A stretch of DNA of 64,000 nt from Fasciola hepatica (GCA_948099385.1 CANUEZ040000213.1:1240001-1304000), one strand, 5' to 3'. Positions 1 through 11,923 are shown, numbered from the stretch's first letter. The notes: generated from the letters alone by a model not told the origin. Numbers and translations: made by a program.

Positions 1-370
1 AGAAGCTTAGAAATAGTTGCTTTTTTGTGCACACAACGTTCAGTTCGAGTTCACCGGCCAAATCTACCGTCAAAGGACGGGATAGCAATGGGCTTCCCAC
101 TGGGACCACTGTTTGCCGACGTTTTCACGGCAAAGTTGGAAAATGGCCATATGGCCACATCAATACTATGCGCATGCATACGCACACACGCCAGCGAACG
201 CCAACATGAACAGTGATTTTTACTGCCCGGTTATTCGGCAAGTGGCAATCGTTCTCTTTCGTATCGATTTCGTTTTATTGACCTGTAAGTCGCGTTCATG
301 TTCACTCACTCAAAGAGCCACTCAACAATCGGTTGTTCTGCTTCTACTAAAGATTGGGTCATAGCAATAA
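1..370 (+). mobile_element. Penelope-like element family A, RT fragment (degenerate)
   Basis: Conceptual translation shows the RT motif B region (DGIAMGFPLGPLFADVF, then KLENGH) typical of Penelope-like RTs. It is preceded by a segment matching the longer copy near 29540. Frames shift and stops occur, so it is not functional. Positions 215-370 match 29836-30000 almost base for base, placing both copies in one family. The 5' part lies outside the window. Identification rests on the RT motif and on the second copy. Confidence 0.7.
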
Positions 371-371
371 T

Positions 372-498
372 CAGCTCTTGTTAAAGCTCATCAATGGTGC
401 ATATCCTCTGCCACATCCAGGGTTCGAACCCGCGCCTTTCCATTTGGAAGGCTTGTGTGTTAAAACTGCGCTACCCAGCTCCCATCCGAAAAGTGTGA
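372..498 (-). mobile_element. tRNA-derived SINE
   Basis: On the minus strand there is a pol III A-box-like TGGGTAGCGCAG at 466-478 and a perfect B box GGGTTCGAACCC at 420-431, correctly spaced for a tRNA. The downstream tail is not a tRNA 3' half. A second copy with the same tail lies at 42111-42232, which shows a dispersed repeat and not a tRNA gene. No terminal poly-A or target duplication is clear. Confidence 0.65.
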
Positions 499-561
499 TA
501 TGGTATGAGTTTGAATCATTGTAAACGAGTTTGTTCACCAATCTGGGTTCTCTAATTGTGC

Positions 562-861
562 TTAGTGGAAATAATCGGATAATGGTAATATTGATACAGC
601 CAACTTGTTAACGGACTTGAATAATAACAGGTTGTCACTTGTATGGTAGTCAGCTCTTATGAGGGACTTCTGCACCGTCTCCCTCGGGGGTCTAAGTGGA
701 ACAAGGGAAATACGAATCACATCCAGGGCTTGATGTTCGATCGGTTTCCCTCCTGGTGAGTCCCAAAGAGTTTGATAATTCAGCTGTACCGAGCTTCTTC
801 CATTTCCACTTGCAAAGTAAACGCTGAATAAACGCTGACAAGTGCCACGAAAATCTGACAA
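562..861 (-). CDS. Conserved exon-like ORF, copy A (unknown function)
   Basis: Open frame of about 100 codons ending at 562, without a convincing ATG. A possible splice acceptor (ACTTTGCAAG on the minus strand) would start the exon near 808. The residues after it include YQTLWDSPGGKP and RISLVPLRPPRET, which read like real protein. The frame is kept in copies B (30733-31032) and C (42394-42696) with few replacements. I recognise no domain. It may be a host exon carried by the segmental duplication or part of an unknown mobile element. Confidence 0.35.
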   Translation of the reverse strand: MSDFRGTCQRLFSVYFASGNGRSSVQLNYQTLWDSPGGKPIEHQALDVIRISLVPLRPPRETVQKSLIRADYHTSDNLLLFKSVNKLAVSILPLSDYFH

Positions 862-1850
862 GTTTCAACTGAAATAACCCAGGAATGAAATTCCCCCTTC
901 TAAATCCATCAACCCTTGAATTACTGTAGGATTTGCAGTTCCATTCCATAAGAAAAAGAGAATTTTATACCATATTCACGATGATGGAGCAGGCTTTACT
1001 CCAAAACAATCAATGGAGATGACTTGGCTATCCAGGGAGACGGGAATGTCCATTAGCCCATTTGATACGTTTTTCAGTGACAGATATTTCTCGAAATCTG
1101 TCCGTAAATGACACTATGTTTACTCGTCATAGCCATGTGGAACATTATGTCACTACAAGAGACAGTGGGTAGAAGCAAGTGATTTTGATTCAAACAACTC
1201 TTTCTGTCTGGATTTTGACAAGGAAAAACACCATCTGAAGGAAATTGAATTCATTCAGTGGTAAAATTTTCTGATAAATGTCACTAGGCTGTCGAATGGA
1301 TGGGCGACGTAAGGTAAGCAACATCCGCTTTCGGTCGACGTGAGGCGGGCATTTAGCTACCAACGAAGGTCGTCATGTGTAGGGATAAATGCAAATTACT
1401 GTACAAACCATCTTGTCTAAAACCCTCATTTTAATACGATCCACGATGAAGCTCACAAGGCTTACAAAACGTGACTCTTGATAAGAAATTCTCCAAATAA
1501 ACTCAGTCTGGTATGCCTGCTGTTGCAAACCAATTAGGTTCATTGGAATTAGCTGCAATGAATCATGATAAAACTTATCCGGATGGAAGTGTCATCTACA
1601 GCACTTTGAACAACGCGAGTTCTGAGAAGACTACAGGTGTTGTGAAAATTCTAATAAAGAAAGCTTTTGCTTCGCGATGGGTCTAATTTTCTTCATAATT
1701 CACCGAACAAACGTTGTTAATATAAAGTTGTGTACTAAATTGATGTAAATAACTAGCTTTAGCCCTGTTATGTTTCTTGAAAAATGTGAATTTCCTTGGT
1801 TTTAGTCAACACGACAAGTTGACCGAGTTTGGTAAACGGTCAAATATGAA

Positions 1851-2155
1851 TGTGGTGTAGTACACAAGGATGAGAACTCCTCTGCCTGGGGGTTGTTCGT
1901 TGTTCGATCCGCAAAATAAAAACCAATTCCGCTGTGTCGGTTCAAGTGGTCACTCGCGCAATCACTCTCACACACGCATGCACCACTATTGACTGCCTAT
2001 TGATTGATGGCTTGACCACTCTGGATCGCATGTACTGCTTGAGTTTGCCAAAGGAAGATTCACTTGTTAGCTTGCCCGCTTACAAGCGAGTTAACTGATG
2101 TGGTAATAAACGGATCTGTTGCGTACTTAGCTCTCCGTTAATTCCGAACACAACA
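1851..2155 (+). repeat. Candidate solo LTR, copy A
   Basis: About 305 bp beginning TGTGGTGTAG and ending GAACACAACA, with imperfect inverted termini of TG...CA type. An AATAAA-type polyadenylation signal (GGTAATAAACGG, near 2101) lies about 50 bp before the end, as in an R-U5 region. Corresponding segments occur in B (34283-34567) and C (45960-46244). No primer binding site or partner LTR was found, so this is tentative. Confidence 0.35.
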
Positions 2156-3019
2156 AACTGCCTGAGCAAAAGGCTCAGTCACTGTTTCATCGGGAACCCA
2201 CACTTACAATAATTGAACAGTAATATGGCTTCCAATAGCCTGCTCAATACAGTATTATTTAAAACTTTGGAGATCAAGTTTACCACAGATGGTTTTCTCC
2301 ACTAAGGAATAAGTAATAATCACGCCAGGAACAGTTAATTTTGCTGAAGGTTCGGTTATATTAGTGTTGCACAGTAGGAAGAGAAAACACACCAAACGCA
2401 CAACTGTATTATTTCATGGCTCAATAGAAATTTCGCTGTTCATAGCAGGGTGGTGGGGAAAAAGGTGATTATTTGAAATGCACGACACTGAAATCAGGTT
2501 CGTATGAGCTTCCGGGGCTATGTAATATGATAACAAACGTGATCGCCACAAAACTGTTGATTATTGATTGACCTTTGGCGATCATCTCCTTGCGAGAATC
2601 GAGACACCTAGTCCGTCACGTAAAGCTGCCAATCCATTCTATCAACACCCGGTTCCTGTGTTGCAACTTGTTCCCTAGGACAATTTCCATTGCAAAAAAC
2701 GAGGATTGTTCCTTTCTGTCGACTCTATCAGCCAGCTGTGTCAGCCAGCTGTGTCAACCAGCTAAAGATTATCTTATTATTATGCCTGAAACAAATAAAA
2801 ACATTTGCGAAGAGAATGCGATGCCAAAAATTGAAGAGGGGAGAAAGTACAGCTATTTGATGTCCACATCATTCGGAGTTCCCAACCGATTGACAACCAA
2901 CAGTTCAATCACCAGGTTTTTCATCCCCGGCTGCCGTTCCCGGAAAATTCGCAACAGGCAATAATTGGTATCTTTGGGGGAAACAAATAAGAAATTTTCT
3001 CAAGAGTTTCCGAAACATG
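2156..3019. other. Block A interval without recognisable gene
   Basis: The interval shares its first 420 bp with blocks B and C. It then contains a 129-codon open frame (2575-2964, plus) that begins with TTG, has no recognisable domain, and is not preserved in B or C. I see no RNA gene or clear repeat. Confidence 0.4.
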
Positions 3020-3150
3020 TGTTATTCCAACGTGATCTACGGTATAATCACGGCAGAGATATTCGACAGGGTGCTTAACTCAAAAAAACTGGGGAATGGG
3101 GTTCCTCCGGAGATATTTCGCGCTGTAGACAGCTAACTGATACACCGAAA
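3020..3150 (+). pseudogene. Copy A of small conserved ORF (see 35293-35457)
   Basis: Translation contains AEIFDRVLNSKKLGNGVPPE, matching AEVFDRVVNTRKLGNGVPPE in blocks B and C. In A the frame breaks after the PPEIF stretch. The substitutions are largely conservative (V/I, V/L, R/K), which suggests past protein-level constraint. The function is unknown. Confidence 0.35.
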
Positions 3151-3354
3151 CTGGTAACGGAATGATAGACGGGGAATTCCAAGCCCAGATCCAACATGTG
3201 GATGAGACCATCTTTACGTATGCGAGTAACATTTGTTACCTAACTGGACGAGGTTTTGCCGATGAATCCCTGAACAGTTTGTCCTCCTCTAGAGTTAAAA
3301 TAAATTACTTACGTAATTACTGGAAGATTTGGAAACGTTCGTAGAATGAGCAGG

Positions 3355-4113
3355 AATACTTGAACGAAGGAACAAACAATCCCAAAAGTGTTTCGCAATT
3401 CAGGCACGCCACCGCTCAACGGCTGACGCAATCGACAATGAAGGGCATACCCCCACAAAGAATCTTAGTGAACCTATACAACATCACCGTGCACGGGAAA
3501 TCAAAACAGAAACACCTGGAGAACTTGGTGGCAGCCTCATAGAGAGTTGAACAATACGGCTTTAAGCTAAAGTCCACAAAATGCCGTTTCCCACAACCCT
3601 AGATGAGCTTTTCGGGATAAATAATCTCTTTTGCTGGAATTCATAATGACCCTGAAAAGATCGAACAGGTAGCAAAATGGTGCACTTCACAAAACTGTAG
3701 ACGAGAAACGTTTTCTGGGAATGAGGTCGTACTTCCGCCCTTTCCCTGTAAAATGTGCTCGTTTTGCCTCTCCTTTCGAAGCGCTGTAAGAGGAAAATAA
3801 ACCGCTCCCGTTGAATGCGGCATGTGACGAGACCTACGCTGAAAGTCAGTAGATGTTTTACTCCGCGCCTGTACTAACACCACCAAACATGTCACCTTCT
3901 GCTGGTCAGTTCATCTTAGATATGAAAGCCAGTGGTTCGACTATTGGGACGGTATGGACACAAATCAGAGAAGGTGGAAGGGACCACGTATTAGCCTATG
4001 GAAGTCAATGCCTGAGTAAATCAGAACTTGATTACTACACGACGAGAAAGGAAATATTAGTACTAGGATTTTTCCTGAGACGATTAAGGCGTTATCTAAT
4101 GGGAGACTTATAG
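3355..4113 (+). pseudogene. Ty3/gypsy pol fragment: RT C-terminal part and RNase H
   Basis: Broken reading frames contain NITVHGKSKQKHLENL followed by EQYGFKLKSTKCRF, the region after the RT catalytic motif in gypsy elements. A shifted frame has DPEKIEQVAKW. Next come APVLTPPNMSPSAGQFILD and the RNase H-type segment REGGRDHVLAYGSQCLSKSE, then FFLRRLRRYLMG. Motif C is altered (YNIT where YxDD is expected) and stops interrupt 3540-3850. Integrase is absent. The segment is missing from blocks B and C, so either A was invaded or B and C lost it. Confidence 0.8.
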
Positions 4114-4388
4114 TTATGAAGAGGATGGCATCAGTACTGGCTTTCGTTAGTGCTACTCGCCTCTCTGGTTGGGGTTAAAGGAACGAGGATTATCGTTGGT
4201 TAGACATTTTGAGGGACATGGGTCTGGAAAGAGGGCAGTGGCTCGAACGCTTTGCTGTATGCTCGTCTAAATCTCGTGCCAACCACTCACTAAAATGTCA
4301 TTTCGACAAAACAAATACATGGCGACATCAAACAGTGAAGTCGCAGCTGAAGGCTTTCAACGATCAAAATTCTAGTAAATGAAACCGC

Positions 4389-5108
4389 TTATTGACACTT
4401 TTTCCCATTGCTTACCGTGGTGGCATCCATAGTTCTACTAAACAGAAGCCACACTTTTATGGACAGGAATGGAAATACGACGCCCCAAAGACAGACGACC
4501 AAGTTGTGTCAACAATCGGAAAATGGTTGTCGTGGGTATGTCTGCAACGTGTTGGGCATGCTGAAGCAAGCCAGCCAATCATCTCGTAGTCATATGGAGA
4601 TAGCTTATAGATATTAAAGAGAGTTTTTCAACAGGAAATCCTCCAGCCCTCTCTTGAAGACTGTTTATAAGATATGACCCCATAAACGCAACCAAACCCA
4701 GTGATACCTTCAAAATTCCACAAAGAGTGGCACGGGCTTTTCACCGCTTCAAAGAACAGAAGGAATATAAAATTATGAAAACGCATTTTGCACACGATTT
4801 GAGCTTAGATATGGCTCAGAACCTTTATATAAGTGAAGAAGCCTTTTTTCGCATCCATCTTGTAAAATACTATGTTGCAGTAAGACGGGGTCTGCAAAAT
4901 GCTACCACATTTTGATAAAGAAAATAACTTCCAAAGGGCAATAACTATATCCAGCGAGAAGGTTTCCCAGTAAACTACCGTACTTCATTGTAATAAGGGA
5001 CGAGTTGAAATAGGCTGCTTTGTTTTTCCGCCGCTCTGAAGCAAGCCCCATAAGCCGAACAAAGGTAAACACCTGTTGTAATGGCGGATAAATTACACAA
5101 ACTCGTCT
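4389..5108 (+). repeat. Segment shared with partial block D, with ORF remnant
   Basis: Nearly identical to 55092-55455 plus 55975-56325. It contains the 3' part of the small ORF described at 35653 (here 4751-4915, from FKEQKEYKIMK onwards). The 5' end of that ORF is replaced by unrelated sequence. The ORF body is otherwise in frame to the TTF stop. Confidence 0.55.
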
Positions 5109-5250
5109 CTAATTGGTTTAGCTATCGATTTACGTTTTGTGATGTACACCGATATTGAGGGGCTTCCAAACGCGTGACCTTTAGTGAGACATTCACAGGG
5201 AAAATCGTCACAATGGCTTCACAGTCATAAATCTCTTTACACCGGTTGTT

Positions 5251-5448
5251 ATGGTCTGCTTTGAATCATCACTGAGCTTGCTGGGGATCAGAATAAACGA
5301 TGCAGAATTCATTGGGTTCACAATATCAATGTTTCCAGTGTGTCAGATTCGAATTTCTTCTTGGAAGACCACTTTATTGCCGAATACTGCTTCAGGTTAT
5401 GCTTCCCATGAGAGTGTTCATCTTATAGCGATTGGTATATCAACGTAA
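5251..5448 (+). CDS. Small unrecognised ORF (block A copy)
   Basis: A 65-codon frame with the same frame open in blocks B and C (around 36200-36400 and 47900-48100), where the initiator ATG is CTG. The translated stretch includes NTASGYASHESVHLIAIG. No domain is recognised. Being open in three copies is weak support because the copies are recent. Confidence 0.2.
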   Translation: MVCFESSLSLLGIRINDAEFIGFTISMFPVCQIRISSWKTTLLPNTASGYASHESVHLIAIGIST

Positions 5449-5764
5449 TTGGTCTATGCTTTTAGAATAGAAAAACCATTGACACCTTGATGGTACTGTG
5501 GTCACAACTGTCCCCTTAAAGCTCCGATTTTATTATGATGGATAATTCATTTTCAATGCCGAAGAAACAATCTGTTGCATTTTCTCCTCAATGAGCTACG
5601 GAAATGAAGATAATGTACTTCGACGAGCACAGGCTAACTAGTGGCAATAAATATGTGTAGGCACTGAATAAGGATAAGAAACTGAAATGATTGGTTGAGG
5701 AAAGAGATAAGTCGAATAGATTTTTTCCCAAGGGTAATACGTCCGTGAAACGTTGTAGTGAAAA

Positions 5765-6013
5765 GTGACATGGAACATATTACTCCTTATTTTCCATTTT
5801 CCCTTCACACTTTCTCATGTTCGCCAAGTGAAAAATGGCAAATCCGTTAAAGTGTTCGTTCTATACTCTTCAAAGAGAAGAAAAATGACCCGGAATTTAA
5901 TCGTGTTTAGTTATCACCCAACGAAAATTGTGCGTGGTATAAAATTTTGTCTGGGTGCAGAATTTTCTGTAGGGATAGATGACCTCCAAAAGTCAACAAG
6001 TTCTTCCGAATAA
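5765..6013 (+). CDS. Conserved exon-like ORF, copy A
   Basis: An 82-codon open frame without an early ATG, identical at the protein level in B (36712-36960) and C (48413-48661). A pyrimidine-rich run (CCATTTTCCCTTCACAC) ending in CAAG near 5830 could be a splice acceptor. The exon would then start around the KNGKSVKVFV residues. No family is recognised. Identity across copies may reflect recent duplication and not selection. Confidence 0.3.
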   Translation: MTWNILLLIFHFPFTLSHVRQVKNGKSVKVFVLYSSKRRKMTRNLIVFSYHPTKIVRGIKFCLGAEFSVGIDDLQKSTSSSE

Positions 6014-7049
6014 TGAAAATACCAATACTTTCTCTCAAGTCTTACAACAGAAAGCTTTGCGTACTTACAGTGTTTTACTGAAAATAAGATCCAATCATAT
6101 AATTATTTCAGCCTAAAAAATTGGACTAGGGATTATTTTTGAGATGTCTGATTTTCCATGTTCATTGATAATCTACTTTTAGTTTTGACCAAAATTCTAC
6201 ATGCATTCAAATATAGTCATGTCGTCATCTTTATTATCATCATGAATCTTCAAATCCCGCTTCCCAGCTTCAATTTCTCCTTGCTCAACTTCTTCTAGAA
6301 CTATTCACCTGTCTTCCTCTTGTTCAAGAAAAACGTTTACTTTACCCGAACATTCATTGTTTATGTAGCCTACTCGTGTTGTAGTGGTCTGATCACAGGA
6401 TTTCTTCACGTGAACTACGCTTCAAACATTTTCCACGCTGGTTTCTCAGTCGTCTCTTGCAAATGTAGTCCTTCATTTCTATGACTAAATGGTTCTTAAA
6501 CAGTTTATATACTGCGGTATGAAGCGATTAGAGATATGAAATAATTCTCGTGGGAATCATTGTTAAATCCATAATAATATCTGAGAAACTGTTCTCCTCG
6601 TCCTAAGCGCCGTGGGTAATGGCTGAATCCTAGAATAACAGACCTCGTTTATCCCCTGACAAAACAAGATGCAGAATCAAGTCAAAACACTTTCTTATAA
6701 CTGCTTATTGGAATGAGACACATTCAGATGAAAGAACGTAAAAACCTGAAACACCTTCAAATTTGATCAGTTCAGACGTGAGGGTCTTCAATCTTATAAA
6801 TGATGTGAAATCCGCTATGGGTGGAGAATATACAGGTTGATTCTTCATTATCTATAAGATTTAGGCTCATCATTCCTAGGCTCAATTCGACAAATAATCC
6901 CTAAATTTCTTCATCTGTCAAACTATAAGGAACAGTACTTCTGGAAGATGTCCACGGCCAATCCAAGGCTACCGAAAAAGGAAAGTGACCGTTGATGTTG
7001 GGAAGCAAACCCAGGACGTCATGATCAACGAATGAGACAATCTCTATAG

Positions 7050-7320
7050 ATTCTATGGCATTGGTAGAATTTTATTGCTCAATAACACGGCGTAGTCGAG
7101 ATCGTTGGTAGGTTGTCGACGTTTCGGTCACCACGGGTAACCTGTTTTCAAGACTGGGTTTACAACCGAATGAAACTGGTAACGTCGACAACCTACCAAC
7201 GATCTCGACTACGCTGTGTTATTGAGCAATAAAATTCTACCATAACATTTCACATGGCGCATCGATTTTTCGATACATTCCGAACCGATTTCATTTCTAA
7301 CACATTAATTCTACGGCATT
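7050..7320. mobile_element. Foldback insertion with 62-bp inverted arms
   Basis: Arms at 7062-7123 and 7181-7242 are reverse complements with one mismatch and flank a 57-bp loop. About 70 further bases follow. The insert lies between 13-bp near-repeats (7050-7062 and 7308-7320, one mismatch) and is missing from the same site in block C (around 50373), which marks an insertion. It has no coding capacity. It may be a MITE, a foldback transposon or a retroelement terminal hairpin. Confidence 0.7.
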
Positions 7321-7394
7321 GTTTTATTTCGGACAAGTGCTTCTCAGTGCCGAACGAGATATTAGATTTAGGCAGGTCAGCATGAATAGGCAAA
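7321..7394 (-). pseudogene. Truncated copy of Cys-rich exon (see 50247-50449)
   Basis: The first third of the exon, including its splice acceptor (TTTTGATTTCAG on the minus strand) and the frame up to KQC, matches block C. The foldback insertion then interrupts it. The remaining part beyond the insertion stops early because about 580 bp present in C have been lost. The copy is dead. Confidence 0.5.
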
Positions 7395-7783
7395 TCTGAA
7401 ATCAAAACGGACAAAACAGAGAGATGTCAAACACTCGTGGTTGCAGAATTTGCAAAATATGCGGGCCCAGAGAACTATTTGAATCCCAATTCAGTAGAAG
7501 ATAATCCTCGTATTTTCGTCGTCAGGATAATGTGTGCAAATCAGTCTATTCGGGGCATTCTTTAATTATATCATAATAAGAACAGTTTGCATGCATGGGG
7601 AAACCATATGAAACAATAAAAGCCTATGCATCCATAAAGTGGTGATTCCGGTATTCGATTCATCATTCCAGTAACTGTTTTCTAGTTAAAATCAACTGAG
7701 AATATTCTGTTAACTGGGATACATGATACATCAGCCGGGAACTTGCTTGTCATATCACCGGCAGTTTACATTTCCTGCGTCAG

Positions 7784-7993
7784 GAGGGAAGAATCCACGT
7801 GGAATTCATATTGCAGAGGCGAATACTGAAGCAGCAGAACGATGCAAACATCAAGCCGATTAGACCAACCGGTCGTGAGACGCGGACCAAAGAACAGACG
7901 ATGAATTTGTCAGAAGTATCCCCCAACAAACAAAAAGAGGAATTCGGACTAGCAGACAGAACGCAGCGGGATATTTTGCAACCAGGAAGATAG
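7784..7993 (+). pseudogene. Frameshifted copy of terminal-exon candidate (see 50838-51110)
   Basis: Same acceptor (TTTCCTGCGTCAG) and the same first 60 codons as block C. A small indel near 7972 changes the frame, and the protein ends 30 residues early (DILQPGR). Block C keeps the longer acidic, serine-rich end. Confidence 0.45.
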
Positions 7994-8499
7994 CTCAGGT
8001 GAGTAGCTACCGAACAAGCCTTCAACTGAAGCAATCGGATCAGCTGAACCTAAATAATGAGTAAGAGAATCAAACTAACGGCCACAGTGAACTGGCCAGA
8101 ATGTAGCCAGAATACTCGGGCAGTCGGAGGATCAAAGCTGCTGTAGCTCGGTTTGGAGAACGGACCATATAAATGGTTACATATGTTCCACGAACTTGTC
8201 CTAATACGAGTGTCCTCACTCGTCTCGCCATCTTCGTTACTATATGGAGTAAAAGGGGCACGAGCAGGAAGGATAGGTATATGAACCTTGTCGTCCTTAC
8301 TGTGACACAACATGATCCCATCAACAAATCGCCTAAAAACTATAGTGTAAGACAACGAGCTGTGCACAATGACATCCTTGTCATTTCGTGCAAGGTCAGA
8401 CTGGTAGAGAATCATGATGGGCATCCTAGATTCGTCCAAATAGTCTTTACCTTTTTTGTACTGTATTCTATTCGTAGATATTAAATTCTGTCTCTCTTG

Positions 8500-10486
8500 T
8501 TAGCCTACAGGCTTATCATTCATCTATATCAAAAATGAGCAAAACTTTGCTTGAGTTAGGTGCATTTCACTGTTTTCACTTGCATGCTGATACTTGCGTA
8601 CGAATATGAGTACCAAACAGGTAACCAGCTATTTGACTTCGAACCAGCTCAGCAATGAGTTCCATGTGATAAAGCTTTCACTTCCGTGAAAAATAGAAGA
8701 AACGTTTATGTACGCTTAATGGAATAAGCAAAGCTATATGCCGAATTTTCCTTACCATGAAAGACTTGCAGAATATGCATAGCATTAGAGTACAGTTAAA
8801 AGTGTTCTCTAAGAAAATTTACACAATCGTCTAAAATTGCGGTATTAAGTCAAATGAGGTCTTTTAGAAATGTTTTGGCAAATTATGGCTTATCCGTAAA
8901 GTTAAGTATCACATTCTTGCGGTGCAAACGGACAATACTTACTCACACAAATGTCAAACGAGACCATATTTAGGCATTGTTTTTGTCCCCACTGTGATTG
9001 CATTTACTCATGGGCCTATTCAAACGCATTTTAATAGCACGTTACCATTTCCTGATCGTGGCAACAGTATCTGCGAGCAACAAACGTTCGTACTGGTACG
9101 AAAGAGGGCAACCTGAATAATTTGTACAGATCGAGACAGGACTCGAGACTTGAAGACGGAGAATAAACTGAAGAGATTCGAATGGGAAACATGCTAAAAC
9201 CGTTCCCATTCTGAGCTTGCTGTGAGCTCATTTACACCGACTTTACGCATGATTCGTAATCTGTGATCAGTCAAGCATCGGAGCCGAGAGTCATCAATAC
9301 GGGTGGTATTTCGGTTGTTGCTGAAGTTAAGTGTTGTATGCCTAATGTCGGTGAATCATAATCCTACTCGACCGGTCCAATTCCCAGCTCCAGCTCGACA
9401 GGTGCACATCGCCACAGAGGATTCCCAACACAATAACGAAAACAGTGATAAAATATTTCCCGTAATAGCAGCTCCTCGTTCCCCTGAAGTTTTGAGATTT
9501 TTTAACAAATAGGATGGAATTTCGACTTGATTATATTTTTACTATGCTGTGAGCAGCTAATTTGCATGAAACGTTAGTAAATTTTGAAGTTCGCCCCAGA
9601 ATACGTGGTAAATCAGGAAAAAAAATATTCAATTCGAATGAGTTCAACCACTGACTGACAAATGGTAACCAGTTTCTATTCCTTTATTCCTCAGTAATGT
9701 CTTGATGAAGAATCCCAAATCTGATACCGAAATTATTGGGTTTAGGAAATGGTGTAGGTCGCAGTTTAGGAGGAAGGTTTTCATTAGTTCCTATGTACTA
9801 ATGGTGGCATCTCGGCTGATGATGAAACGTTTCTCCCCTGAATTCCAAGCTCACTAATCAGAGGTTGTTGAAGACGCGCAGGCATACGATTTCAGAATTC
9901 TCCGGGAACCTCACACTTCTATCCTGTTGAACAACAGTAATTCAGTGTCGGGTAACAATATGCGAAAATTCAACTCAAATCGGTCAACAAACAAAACTAG
10001 ACTTGTGATCTCCGAATTCCGCTACAGATTCGCGGAAGTAAAATAAACCGAGTAGTGAAGAATATGTTACCAAAACGAAAGTGTACCACATGTCTCCGAC
10101 ACTGATACCAATTTAAACCATGAGCACCGACAAGTCAAATCAGAACGTTGCCAACATAAGCCTTACTTCCTGAATAGGCCCCAATGAGAAGCGACATATA
10201 CTGAGTGATCCGATAAGGCAGAAGTATGCTGACGACTATGGTCAGGTCACAACGGATAAGACAATTTAAAAGTGGCGTATTTTCAAATTGATTCGTCCAA
10301 AAAATACTAAAATAGTAACGAGAAATAGGGAAGCTCGAGTCTCATTCGCAAAACGATTCGTATGAGAAAAACTGCCGTGGGGCTCGATTGAATTGTTTTG
10401 ATCGTTTGATCGATAAATGAGGTCAGGAGTGAATAATTGATTAGAATGTATCGTTTGCACGTCTCATATATTGCAAGATGGACCCA
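8500..10486. other. End of block A and unique spacer
   Basis: Positions 8500-9440 and 9740-10187 match block C (51540-52520 and 52530-53449). Positions 9446-9740 are absent from C. Positions 10188-10486 are unique here. Short ORFs such as 8922-9116 and 9303-9512 show no recognisable domain. I see no RNA gene. Confidence 0.4.
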
Positions 10487-10487
10487 C

Positions 10488-11574
10488 GTAGGTTGCTCCG
10501 CAACTAAACTTAAATTGATAAATCAGATTCGATTTGGTGTACAGAGGTGGACGTTGTTTCACCGACGGTGTGGGGATCTCAATCGTTCGATGAACAATTC
10601 TGAGGTCAGCTGCATAATATGTTCGGGCAAGTGCTGATCCAAGTGGTCGTTTGAGCAAGCAATTGATGTCATCACGTTTGAAAGGAAGACAAAGGGTGAC
10701 TAGTAGTTTTTCTGCTCAACAATTCGTTTGTCTGATCACTTTAGGCTTGCTGTGCCTTTCGATAAATGCATCGGGATAAGCGTTTCTAGTCAAAGATTCT
10801 TTCAGCTGTTGTAGTTCGTTGTCAATCATGTCTTCTGTGCAGATATGTCGTGCTGTTTGAAATAGTGTTCGGACCAGACCACGTTCATATTCCACAGACA
10901 CAAAGCTGTCAAATTGCAAGCATTGGCCTGTCCAAGTTTCTTTTCGGTAAAAAGATCTAGCGATTGTTCCATCATTCTTCCTAGTCATTTTAATGTCGAG
11001 GAAGTGCAGTGTATGTTCGCGTTCTGCTTCCATCGTAAATCGTATATTCGGATGCAGGCGATCGAGTTCATCCATAATCCATGTTGTCTCTTCTAGACTT
11101 ATTGTGATGACTAGAACATGATCAACGTATCGCTTGTAAAGTTGTGAACGTTGGAGGATTTTGCTCGCCTTTTCCTCAAGATGAGCCATAAATATATGTG
11201 CCAGAATGGGACTCAATGGAGTTCCCATTGGGACACCGTCAATTTGTATGTAAGCCCGACCAAGGAAGGAGAACGATACGTTTGTTGTGCACAGTAGTAA
11301 TTGTCTAACCAGAACTGATACTGGTATACCGATGCTCAGTTGGTTTTGCTCCACATGGTCACAGATGATACGTCCGACCGGGAACATTCGTAAACAGTGA
11401 TTGGAAATCAAATGAAGCCATGTGTTTCCCTTTCACATTGATCTGGTCCAAAAGCTTTACTACTTCTGAACTGTCTTTCATAGTGTGTCTGACCATTGAT
11501 TTATGAACTGGCTCGAGCAATTTCTCCAGCCATTTGGCCAATTCGTGTTGTGGTGAATTTGTCATAGATAGATT

Positions 11575-11575
<1 letters not shown>
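10488..11575 (-). pseudogene. Penelope-like element B: RT second half, linker and truncated GIY-YIG endonuclease
   Basis: Minus-strand translation gives, in order: motif A (ASFDFQSLFTNVP), motif B (DGVPMGTPLSPILAHIFMAH), motif C (KRYVDHVLVI), the downstream stretch HFLDIKMTRKNDGT, a linker including EYERGLVRTLFQTARHICTE, and the start of the GIY-YIG domain (FSCGATYVG). Motif C reads YVDH, so one of the two catalytic aspartates is histidine. The frame is broken near 11360-11411 and 10716. The endonuclease is cut at the YVG motif by unrelated DNA at 10487. It is the 3' part of the element split by the array to the right. Confidence 0.85.
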
Positions 11576-11717
<142 letters not shown>

Positions 11718-11923
11718 TTGGTCCAAGTGGCACTCCGGGTTTGTGTAGTTTCGGTAAACCATACAGTTGTGCAATTTGAGTTCCTTTTGGCTTCAGATGG
11801 TTAGCTGTGCTTTCATCAATGAAGTGTCCTTCTAGTAGAAACTGTACTTCTGTCGATATCTGTTGTTCTAGTTCTTTAGGCTCTTCACAGTCATCTTCGA
11901 GTACAAACTTGCTGGGATCATGA
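11718..11923 (-). pseudogene. PLE-B RT N-terminal fragment, unit 1
   Basis: The minus frame reads SKFVLEDDCEEPKELEQQ, then HFIDESTANHLKPKGT and YGLPKLHKPGVPLGPI, the conserved N-terminal part of Penelope-like RTs. It stops exactly at ATGA (11920-11923), where the LTR-element sequence begins. The same fragment recurs at 13320-13524, 14921-15125 and 16516-16720, and continues intact beyond this breakpoint at 18360. Confidence 0.85.

Larger units (their letters stand above)
499..10187. repeat. Segmental duplication block A
   Basis: Long collinear similarity to block B (30669-37636) and block C (42357-53449). Compared with B and C it lacks about 2.2 kb (the 31140-33530 equivalent). It has an extra segment at about 3180-4190 containing gypsy pol. 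It lacks about 580 bp present in C at 49760-50337. Its right edge diverges from C after the shared GGCCCCAAT near 10187 and 53449. Block A is the most diverged copy; B and C resemble each other much more. Confidence 0.85.

Noticed and set aside
420..478. tRNA gene
   Set aside because: A and B boxes are present, but the acceptor stem does not pair and the sequence is repeated with a non-tRNA tail, so it is a SINE.
751..775. CTGGTGAGTCCCAAA resembling the schistosome hammerhead core
   Set aside because: The core has G in place of A, there is no closing GGAC/GAAA half, and the sequence lies inside a conserved exon-like frame.
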